Shown in pieces: positions 57,954 through 64,000 of a DNA stretch of 64,000 nt. Every line of letters begins with the position of its first letter. Position 1 is the stretch's first letter. The position numbers and the translations under genes were made by a program. The notes beneath the pieces are model-generated. The model searched no databases. It saw only the letters and a list, made by a program, of their open reading frames with translations, and was not told the DNA's origin. The DNA comes from Liquidambar formosana (lineage: Eukaryota > Streptophyta > Magnoliopsida > Saxifragales > Altingiaceae). The stretch is taken from positions 24,825,607-24,889,606 of the forward strand of contig CM077832.1 of the NCBI GenBank assembly GCA_039720395.1, written 5' to 3'.

Positions 57954-58791
57954 CACACTTGCAAAAAACAGTAATAATAATTATTAAACCATAAGAAGAA
58001 CAAGCTCCATCAGTGGAAAGAAGAGAAGAATATGCAGGCCGATTAATTCATAGGAAAACATTAATAATATCATCCTTAAATATTTCGATCGAGACGAAAG
58101 GCACAGCATGCGGAATAACTGATTGATGTGGTATGGCTTTTTTAAAATATAATCATGCGAAATTAAAATTAATGACATTTGGGTTATAAACCTGTTGATC
58201 AGACTAACTTTGCAGTACTCAATCCTACTTTCATATTAGCTTGTGGTACTGCAATTGGTTACGATTTTGAATTGAAACTACTTTCTTGCTTTTATGAATG
58301 AAGAAACCAAGCCCAGATTTGCTTTCCAGACAAACAGAGTTCTTCAAAATCGGTCTAACCATGCAAACAAGGCTTAAAAATAAAATAAGCAGATAGTGAA
58401 GATTTGCTTTAGGAGCAGCAGAGAAGAAATGATGGATTGAGTTTGGAAGGCAAAGATATTTATAAGAGAGAGAGAGAAATAGAGAGATTACCCAACACCT
58501 TCATGGCCAAGAACTCGGGGGAACAAAGGCTGAGAGAAACGCAAATTAAATGTAAGGAACAAAGGTATTGGAATAAATTCAATTAAAAGTCACATAATTT
58601 CACCAATTAAGAAGGATGTGTACAAACCACTAGAAGTCCTTGGAAGAATAAGATATCTGTGTGGCACAGACTAGCACATAGCATCTTAAGTCGAACTTCA
58701 CATGATTTCGGTGGCTCTACTTGGATCTCTTCCACCTTTAATGCCTCCCCACTTCCCCAACATATAGCCGCTACCACAATTCAACCAATAT

Positions 58792-58843
<52 letters not shown>

Positions 58844-58976
58844 ATGTGAGAAGCTGTCCAAGACAGACAATTTCTCCATATATTAATTTTGATCTATCCA
58901 TAAACATAATTGCACACATACTACCTAGCTAGCTTTTACCTTTGCACGTTATGACTTGTGAGTTGTTCTTCGACAT
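46196..58976 (-). CDS. Zinc alcohol dehydrogenase-like protein (7 exons, 374 aa)
   Basis: Exons on the minus strand are 58976-58940, 58770-58631, 58529-58492, 53423-53021, 52866-52630, 52327-52169 and 46306-46196. All introns are GT-AG, the phases agree, and the total is 1125 nt with one stop. It belongs to the medium-chain zinc ADH family (NAD-dependent oxidation of alcohols or reduction of aldehydes, cytosolic); the substrate is not predictable. Catalytic zinc ligands are C48 (in ASLCHTD), H68 (in GHEGVG) and C174 (in SCGFSTG). Structural zinc ligands are C98, C101, C104 and C112. T50 fits the proton relay. The Rossmann turn is GLGAVG at 199-204, and D223 (IIGVD) favours NAD over NADP. The first intron positions are those of classical plant ADH. 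It resembles the plant 'ADH-like' branch more than ADH1. No break is seen, but introns 3 and 6 are 5.1 and 5.9 kb, full of transposons. Confidence 0.93.
46623..46810 (+). repeat. Tandem duplication, about 94-bp period, with (TA)n
   Basis: AGCCACACAATAGATAGTTG starts at 46623 and 46717. Each unit ends TAGCGCGC..GCATGCCATAAGTACTCT. The copies differ by TA and GC dinucleotide steps and a short GTGCAT insertion. Confidence 0.88.
46980..47352 (+). mobile_element. Probable 5' LTR remnant of a Tnt1-like Copia copy
   Basis: It lies directly before the primer-site-like TTGGTATCATAGTG at 47352. It has a GAGAGCTATATATGTAGAG-like promoter region near 47091-47110. The left boundary is uncertain and I did not find the matching 3' LTR. 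Confidence 0.4.
47738..48836 (+). mobile_element. LTR-like insertion inside the Copia gag
   Basis: The gag reading is interrupted here. The insert starts near TGTTGGAAAATTCCGTGCC and has a promoter-like TCTCTATTTATAGGGG near 48288. Between 47990 and 48210 it carries several GATCGAT / TAGATCTAGATTTGGG words with GGGATGGATC, a style common in LTR U3 regions. The end is not defined, so solo LTR is only a guess. Confidence 0.4.
48840..49945. mobile_element. Probable MITE or hAT-like element with GGAATG-rich ends
   Basis: The left part (GAATGGAATGAAAATGGGAA) and the complement of the right part (GATGGATGATGGAATGGAAC) are similar inverted regions preceded by TTTGGTA / TTTGCTA. The middle (49370-49620) is an unusual GC-rich stretch of GATGAGGA, GGCGATG and GACGATG words that opens long accidental frames. 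The target duplication is unclear. Confidence 0.45.
50880..51265 (+). pseudogene. Fragment of nuclear 25S rRNA gene
   Basis: The text follows the large-subunit rRNA: GAAGTTGAAATCTGCTAAGG (gene has C at two T positions), AACTCACC, a GAAAATGGA.GGCGC-like region, AGGCCTCGATGAGTA, AAAACCTAGGG, GAGCCCGGGC, then exactly conserved GCAGATCTTGGTGGTAGTA at 51110-51128 and AATGAGAACTTTGAAGGCC at 51140-51158, and GGGGGAAGCCTGTTTGATAG. Most differences are C to T or G to A, as expected for long methylated, inactive DNA. About 385 bp are recognisable, ending near 51265. It sits in ADH intron 6 on the opposite strand and cannot be functional. Confidence 0.9.
51266..52168. other. Rest of ADH intron 6, nothing recognised
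   Basis: AT-rich with an ATTT run near 51800-51822. Part could be further decayed rDNA or Copia sequence, but I cannot show it. Confidence 0.4.
54965..55361. mobile_element. Foldback family B, copy 2
   Basis: The left end ACTATTGTCACCACATAAAG is mirrored by the right end TTTATGTGGTGGCAATAG. The arms run inward through TTTATAAAAAATATAAA and CCAAAATCTATCATTTAA to a centre near 55160. The whole matches 18553-18938. Confidence 0.82.
55758..55812. repeat. (CT)n(TA)n microsatellite
   Basis: A long CT run is followed by a TA run. Similar compound runs are at 57903-57950 and, as (TA)n(GA)n, at 58793-58839 within ADH intron 1. Confidence 0.9.
56625..56850. mobile_element. Foldback family A, partial copy
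   Basis: It carries TTCATTTATAGATATTAATG, GAAGTAGCTCTTAATGTTAG and CAACGATTAGTTTTGCAAAA in the family order, and the TTGATTCAAAGT end also seen near 15940. Confidence 0.55.
56944..57306. mobile_element. Foldback family A, complete copy
   Basis: The left end GATGTTAACCTAACCTAACTTTACGTTAGG is mirrored by CCTAACGCAAAGTTAGATTA at the right. The inverted match continues with CCAAAACT / AATTTTGG, AAAACCAACCGTTGGATTAG / CTAATCTAATGGTTGG and the ATGCATACCAAAAATCAA / TTGATTTTTGGTATGCAT block. Confidence 0.82.
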
Positions 58977-59055
58977 CTCCGAGAAATGGTTCTGGTGATC
59001 CGAATTTATCAATGCTGCTTTGAATTATGTGAAGTAGAAGTACACAGTTCTCTCC

Positions 59056-59063
59056 GTTTATAG
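59056..59063 (-). promoter_or_regulatory. Candidate TATA box of the ADH gene
   Basis: On the minus strand TTCTATAAACGG lies about 80 bp before the start codon at 58976. Farther out (59070-59092) is an imperfect palindrome TGGCACGCG-CATATATGCCA. No other core element is clear. Confidence 0.5.
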
Positions 59064-59151
59064 AATACGGTGGCACGCGCATATATGCCACAACATCATA
59101 ATATATTATTCGTTTGACAGAATCGTGGGGTTAGTGATTAGTTAATTGATT

Positions 59152-60128
59152 GGGTAAATTATATTAAGACCCTCTCTAAAATCTGACAATTACAAATAGA
59201 CCCCCTCATGTTTCTGAAATTACATTAAGACCCCCCCTTTAACTTCCATCTATAATCCGTTAAATCACTTTTAATTTTTTTCAAAATACCCTAATTACCC
59301 TTATTGGATGACAACTTCCATGTTAAATGCATATAACTCATCAGTCCAACACATTCATCCAGTACATTTGATTGATTTATTTATTTATTGATAAACAACT
59401 AAAAGATTATATATATATATATAAAAGAAAAATGTCAAAAAGCTTAAATTTTTGTCCAACTGATGTGGTAGCCATCAGATTTGTTCATTAGAAACAATTA
59501 TCTATTTAATTGATGTGTTAAAATAAAAATAAAAATTGATTTGCCAAGTTGCCACCTCATTTGCCACCTCTATACGTGTATTTCCATTGTAATAATTTTT
59601 TTTTATTTATTTCTACATATGAGTAATGCTACATAGCCATTTTATTTTTTTTACTCAAATCTACTTACTCAAATGAGGTAGCAACTTAGCAAATCAATTT
59701 TTTTATTTTTTATTTTGCAAATCAATTAAACATTTAATTAAATAAATAATTGTTTATAGAGAGCAAATTTGACAGCTACCACATCAGTTGGACAGAAAAT
59801 TTAAATTTTTTTTAGCATTTTTCTTATATATATATATATTATCTTTTAATTGTTTATCAATAATAATTAAAAAATTCAAAAGTATTGGATGAATTATTGG
59901 ACTGGTGAGTTATATGCATTTAACATGGAAGTTATCATCCACTAAGGGTAGTTAGGGTATTTTGAAAAAATTTGAATATGATTTAACCGATTAATGGACG
60001 GAAGTTAAAAGGAGGGGTTTCTTTGTAGTTTATTTTGTAAAGTAAGGGGTGTCAGTGTAATTTTTAAAACGTGAGGGGGTGTATCTATAATAGTCAGATT
60101 TTAGAGGGGGTCTTATTGTAATTTACCC
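59152..60128. mobile_element. Mutator-like foldback with perfect 9-bp target duplication
   Basis: TAATTGATT flanks both ends exactly (59143-59151 and 60129-60137). The ends GGGTAAATTATATTAAGACC and GGTCTTATTGTAATTTACCC are inverted. The inverted similarity continues over several hundred bp per arm (TAAAATCTGAC / GTCAGATTTTA, ATGACAACTTCCATGTTAAA / TTTAACATGGAAGTTATCAT, CAACTGATGTGGTAGC / GCTACCACATCAGTTGG). A 9-bp duplication and long inverted ends are Mutator hallmarks. No transposase is encoded. The near end is about 90 bp from the ADH TATA box. Confidence 0.88.
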
Positions 60129-60285
60129 TAATTGATTTGAGTTCAAAAAACAGCCATGAGAAAGTTTAATAACATTTTTTTTAAAAAAAACTCTTAATAA
60201 TTCCCAACAAGTTTCAAAATTTCATGAAATCAATAAAATTTACTATTGGCTCAAGATTCAACCCAGGATGAATTGGGTTTATGCA

Positions 60286-60853
60286 AACTGTCATGACCCG
60301 AATTTTCAAAGCGTGATAAACAAAACCACATTTAGTGCCTGTTTGGGATAGCTTCAGAGTAGAATCAAAAGTAGAATCAGAAGTTGAATCAGAATCAGGG
60401 GGGAGGCAGCTTGAGTAAATTGGCCTCAAAATCTCTTTTGGGCTTACAATCATTTTTCTCATTTTTTATCCAAACACTCTTAAAAGTGATTATGGGCCAT
60501 CAGAAGAGATTTTGGACCTCCCAGAATCTCATCCAAACAGACACTTAATTTTATGAGCTCTATAACAAATAAATTCTTTCGACAATTGAAATCTCTTTAC
60601 TCTTTAGATCATAAAAATCTGAAATTACAAGACATTGAACAGCTGCGGAAGAGGAGGTGGCTAACCCAAAAATCATCAATATCATATTGATCAAATTTAT
60701 ATCAAATTTATACAAATAAAAATATAAAAATTCAATGATCTATCCAATTCTTGACCCTTCTTCTATTACGTACCTTTCCAATGATGATACTTGAAAATTA
60801 TTGGGGTGATCAACAACTGCTAATAGGAAATTTAATTCCTATATAATAAATAA
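60286..60853. mobile_element. Possible LTR fragment hosting a MITE
   Basis: TGTCATGACCCGAATTTTCAA at 60286 resembles the start of Ty3-type plant LTRs. The text resumes after the MITE at 60545 with AAATCTCTTTACTCTTTAGA and GAAATTACAAGACATTGAAC. The end is not defined, so confidence is low. Confidence 0.3.
60335..60544. mobile_element. Tourist-type MITE
   Basis: The left end GTGCCTGTTTGGGATAGCTT is mirrored by the right end CTCATCCAAACAGACAC. TTA flanks both ends (60332-60334, 60545-60547). The length is 210 bp with a repetitive AGAATCA(A)AAGTAGAATCAGAA stretch and no coding. Confidence 0.78.
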
Positions 60854-62220
60854 GGGGGATTTGGCCATTAGTCAAGAAACTACATCTTATTTAGCAATTA
60901 GTCACCTAAATTTTTTTCTAATTCAATTAGTCCATTTTACCTTTTTTTGACAAAAAAGCCCCTCATTTACTAACTAATCCACACCCGTGCCATTCCTTCA
61001 AAACACAAAACTTGTTCTCTATATCCTAATTTCATGTTTCAAATGCCTTTCTTTGTTCGGGCTACTGTCTCCTGCATACTTTTCCCACTGCTGCCCCCTG
61101 ACCACATGATCCCAGTAGAGGCAAGACAAAGAAGACCAGGCTCTACTTGCTCTATCGATCTCAGTTCCAGAGCAAGCGATAGTACTTCGATAAGAGGGCA
61201 AGCATCCGGTATATTGCGACATGATATCCATCGAGCCTGAAGGACCTTACTTTGGGGACAATACAGACATATGCAGAATCACAACTTAGTTGGAACATCT
61301 TGGCGAGCAATAAGGTTCACAGTCACAGCATCTTCCATCACATGGTTTAGCAGTTTTGAAGAACAGATCTTAGCCTCTTACCATTGCATGTCCCATACTT
61401 AACTCCACAAACTACCCTTCCCAAAACCATCCAAAGCAGCCACTCACTATCAATCCCCCTAAAGCTTTTCCATATGAAACTAAGCACCAGGTGCCCTGGA
61501 ACTATGGCTTTGAGGCTGTTCTGTTTACAGGAGAGAAAGTTGAGGCTGAAGTAGTAGAGGTTAGAGGGATGACAAGGTCCGGAAAGTGCTATACCCCAGA
61601 AGAGCTAGAACTGAAAAGGAGGAAGGGTAAGGAAAAGGTTGGTGAGATTCCAAGCCTGGAAGAAATAGTCAAGCAAGGGGTGACTGAAGAGGAAGTTGCA
61701 GAGTTCCTCAAAATCATACGGGAGAATGACTACCAAGTGGTCGAACAACTTAACTGATTGCCTGCACAGATATCCATTCTAGGACTCCACTAGTTGTAAA
61801 AGACTTGGTAAAGTAGTAAAATTTTACTACTTCACTATAAAATTTATTAATTCTTCAAGTAGTAAAATTTTACGGTTTTAATTTTTTTAATAATTACCTA
61901 ATCAATATGGATCTTTTTTCGAAGATGCCGACGAGTAGGTTCCAAAAATATGATTTTTTTTTTAAAAAATGGATATGTATATTATAAGTTATAAGCTTTT
62001 AAAAATTATAATACTAAAAGGTTAAGTTAGTTACATAGGGTGCCCTTAATAACAAAAGGGGAGTGCCCTTAGTAATAATAAGGGTAAACCTGGCATTTTA
62101 AAAAAAAGTGTGACTAATTGATAAATAAGTTCAATCTCCTTAATTAATTAACTTAGAAAAACTTTTACTTGATTAATTGCCAATATTTTACCAAAAAGTG
62201 GACCAATCGCCAATTTCCCC
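60854..62220. mobile_element. Mutator-like element carrying a Ty3 gag fragment
   Basis: The start GGGGGATTTGGCCATTAGTC and the complement of the end GGGGAAATTGGCGATTGGTC are similar over 20 bp, with looser similarity further in (AGCAATTAGTCAC against ATCAATTAGTCAC). AATAAATAA flanks both ends exactly (60845-60853 and 62221-62229), a 9-bp target copy of low complexity. The GC-richer middle, 61060-61790, is foreign in style and contains a Tat-type gag piece. The structure is that of a Pack-MULE whose cargo is a retrotransposon piece. Confidence 0.6.
61400..61790 (+). pseudogene. Ty3 (Tat/Ogre-type) gag fragment
   Basis: The open frame reads through N-P-P-K-A-F-P-Y-E, V-P-W-N-Y-G, G-M-T-R-S-G-K-C-Y-T-P-E-E-L, and V-T-E-E-E-V-A-E-F-L-K-I-I to Q-L-N at 61754, then a stop. 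After a one-base shift it continues L-P-A-Q-I-S-I-L-G-L. These are the marks of the Gag-protease linker in Tat/Ogre-like Ty3 elements. Upstream to about 61060 the same compositional style continues, but no domain is recognised. Confidence 0.75.
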
Positions 62221-62229
62221 AATAAATAA

Positions 62230-62873
62230 TTAATGTTTTAAATATCACATACAATACATGCTTTTGTGTCCAAAAATAATAAGAAAATAAAATAATATGA
62301 ATCCCAAATCATATACCTCGAAGATAATCCAATGATCAATAACGATTCAATTCTCAACTATTGAAACAATAAACAAAATCAAACATCATATTTTATGACA
62401 TCAAAAATTCCACGATCAATATTTATCAATTACCCTAAATAAAATTGAATTTAATACATACATAAAAATAAGCATCATTCATTGTATACGAATTAAATCC
62501 CCTACCAAATCATTGTTGTGAATTCAAAGCCCCCCCCCCCCCCCCCCCCATAAACATACTTATACGAGAATTGCCAGAACTCCATTCATTAATTTTTCTT
62601 CTCTTTCGGTTTCTATCTTCTCTATCTTTCTAATTTTTTATCTTTCTCGGTTTTTTCTATCTTGCTCCCCTTCACTCGATCACTCCTCCTCACTATATAT
62701 CTATACTATTATATAAAAAAGAGTGTGCCACCTGGCACATTTCTTGAGCTTTGTCTCTCATATATTGAGAGGTTTCCACATGACACATCCCTCAAAAAAA
62801 TCAAACGAAAAAATAAATGAGGTAAGAGAATAGAAAATCAAAAAAAAAGAAGGAAGAAAAAGAAAATCAAAGG
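62230..62873. other. Intergenic, possible Helitron 5' end at 62700
   Basis: A C run lies at 62531-62549. At 62700 TCTATACTATTATATAAAA follows an A, the usual 5' end form of plant Helitrons (host A, then TC and an AT-rich start). A GTGCCACCTGGCAC palindrome follows. No matching CTRR 3' end was identified before the next element. Confidence 0.35.
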
Positions 62874-64000
62874 TGTTGGCCTAAATGGTTTCAATACCAT
62901 TGATTTTGATGATAACAATGCATAAGAAGGTCTTAAGGTCTAATGATTTCAAATTAAGGCTAAGATAAGTGAAATACAAGCTATAGTGAACCACTTGACT
63001 CAACAAAGGCATAGCGCAAGCATGGACATAAAAAAGAGTTGACAATAAAGCCAAAAAGAAGAACAAGTGAAGTTATATACGAGTCAATTTAAGATTGATC
63101 CAATTTATTGTTCATTTGTGATTTAAGAGCTTTAGGTTCATACATTAACTTGGTAAAACATAAAATGAAAAATTCAATCATGTTTAGAGTCTTTTGACTC
63201 AAAGAAGTGATCCCTTAAAAATCAGGTCTTAAACTCTTTAACTTCTATTCTTACTGTAGAGCTTTAAGACGTCTTAAAGATATTTAAGACATCTGAAATC
63301 TAATTAAGACGTCTGAAACTTTGTTTAAGACATTTGAATCATGATTAAGACGTCTGAAATAGACTTGAGACGTCTGAAGAATGAGGCTCAAATTTACACC
63401 CTCTTTGATTTTTTAAGACGCCTGTTTAAGACGTCTGAATTTAGTTTAAGACGTCTGAAAAGTAAAAGACTAAAATATTACACCTTCTCTGATTTTTTAA
63501 TACGTGAGAATAAAACGTTTAAAGAGGTTTAAGACGTCTGAAAAGAGTTTAAGACGTCTGAATCCTCGTATACAGTGACTTTGAAAAACCTTTATAGAAT
63601 ACAATCCTCTAGTTTTATAAGACGCTTGAATCAGACGTCTTAAACAGAATCAGACGTCTTAAATCGATTTCAGACATCTGAATCTTTTGGGACTGACACT
63701 TAACGACTAGTTTTTCAAATGATCTTTTGAGCATTAAATGCCTACCAAACCATCATTCTTGACATTTATTGCTACAGAACGGTCATATGGACTCCTTGAG
63801 CTATATATACAAGTGTTAAACTCATTTGTGGGTATTCATTGAGATAAAAACAAGATCATTCATTTACAAGCCCTAATTTCACTTGTGAGTATTTATTGTG
63901 AATCAATTAATAGCTGAGTGAGCTTTCAATTTCTATATAGCTACTATTTTGAGAGAGCTTCTTGAGCACAAAAACAAACTCCAAACTTCTTGTATCAAAG
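62874..64000 (+). mobile_element. LTR of a retrotransposon, running off the window
   Basis: It starts TGTTGGCCTAAATGGTTTCA after a purine-rich stretch, has a TATA-type site CTATATATACAAG at 63802-63814 and continues past the edge. Without the other end, the class (Copia is likely from the TGTTGG start) and the target duplication cannot be checked. Confidence 0.55.
63262..63690 (+). repeat. Cluster of ten AGACGTCT palindromes in the LTR
   Basis: TTTAAGACGTCTGAA or its reverse TTCAGACGTCTTAAA recurs irregularly. AGACGTCT is exact ten times and slightly altered (AGACATCT, AGACGCCT, AGACGCTT, AGACATTT) several more times. The cluster ends about 110 bp before the TATA-type site. Confidence 0.88.

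Larger units (their letters stand above)
53424..58491 (-). other. Intron 3 of the ADH gene, 5.1 kb
   Basis: On the minus strand it runs from donor GTAATC at 58491 to acceptor GGGCAG at 53424. The phase (GG|C) restores the G-V-G-M-V-E-S reading of the family. It contains two foldback family members, diverged segmental duplications and several (TA)n and (CT)n runs. Confidence 0.9.

Noticed and set aside
61034..61240. 68-residue plus frame and its 70-residue antisense partner as a gene
   Set aside because: They lie in the cargo of the Mutator-like element with no recognisable domain; origin remains open.
63262..63690. AGACGTCT cluster as a CRISPR-like array
   Set aside because: Repeats are 8-15 bp with irregular spacing in a plant LTR; no array structure.

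Overview
The window is nuclear DNA of a flowering plant: AT-rich, with GT-AG introns, a chloroplast-targeted protein gene, plant-type Copia, Ty3, LINE, SINE, TRIM, hAT, Mutator and Harbinger relics, and many (TA)n, (GA)n and homopolymer runs. I cannot name the species. Introns of 5 to 13.5 kb filled with transposons suggest a repeat-rich genome. Only two host genes can be supported. They are convergent: one on + (19147-36308) and one on - (58976 down to 46196).

Left part (1-19000). A Ty3-type LTR on the minus strand begins left of the window. It is split at position 265/10014 by a complete but decayed Ty1/Copia element (266-10013; LTRs of about 1.67 kb, 5-bp target duplication TAACC). A related solo LTR (13096-15679, + strand, target duplication AGAAC) lies just beyond it. 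Then come foldback elements, a tRNA-derived SINE with a 9-bp target duplication, and a foldback element about 100 bp upstream of the first gene's TATA box.

Middle (19045-36308). A five-exon gene reads as an intact 161-residue chloroplast protein with one glycine-rich membrane segment. Its second intron is 13.5 kb and holds at least four hAT-type elements, a Harbinger-like element carrying two of those hATs (one of which carries a LINE fragment), a tandem duplication and a LINE tail that ends close to exon 3.

Between the genes (36309-46195). A TRIM array joined to a different LTR and split by a hAT with a perfect 8-bp duplication, a second TRIM array on the minus strand, a palindromic Tourist-type MITE, and a LINE with a large internal deletion.

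Right part (46196-64000). A seven-exon zinc alcohol dehydrogenase gene (minus strand, 374 residues, all zinc ligands present) has two introns over 5 kb. One holds a broken Tnt1-like Copia copy next to a decayed 25S rDNA fragment. The other holds foldback elements and diverged segmental duplications. About 90 bp upstream of its TATA box sits a 977-bp Mutator-like foldback with a perfect 9-bp duplication. Next is a second Mutator-like element that carries a Ty3 gag fragment, then a possible Helitron end, and at the right edge an LTR with ten AGACGTCT palindromes.

The two genes show no sign of working together. The window's main content is the layered insertion history around and inside them, which target duplications allow to be ordered in several places.
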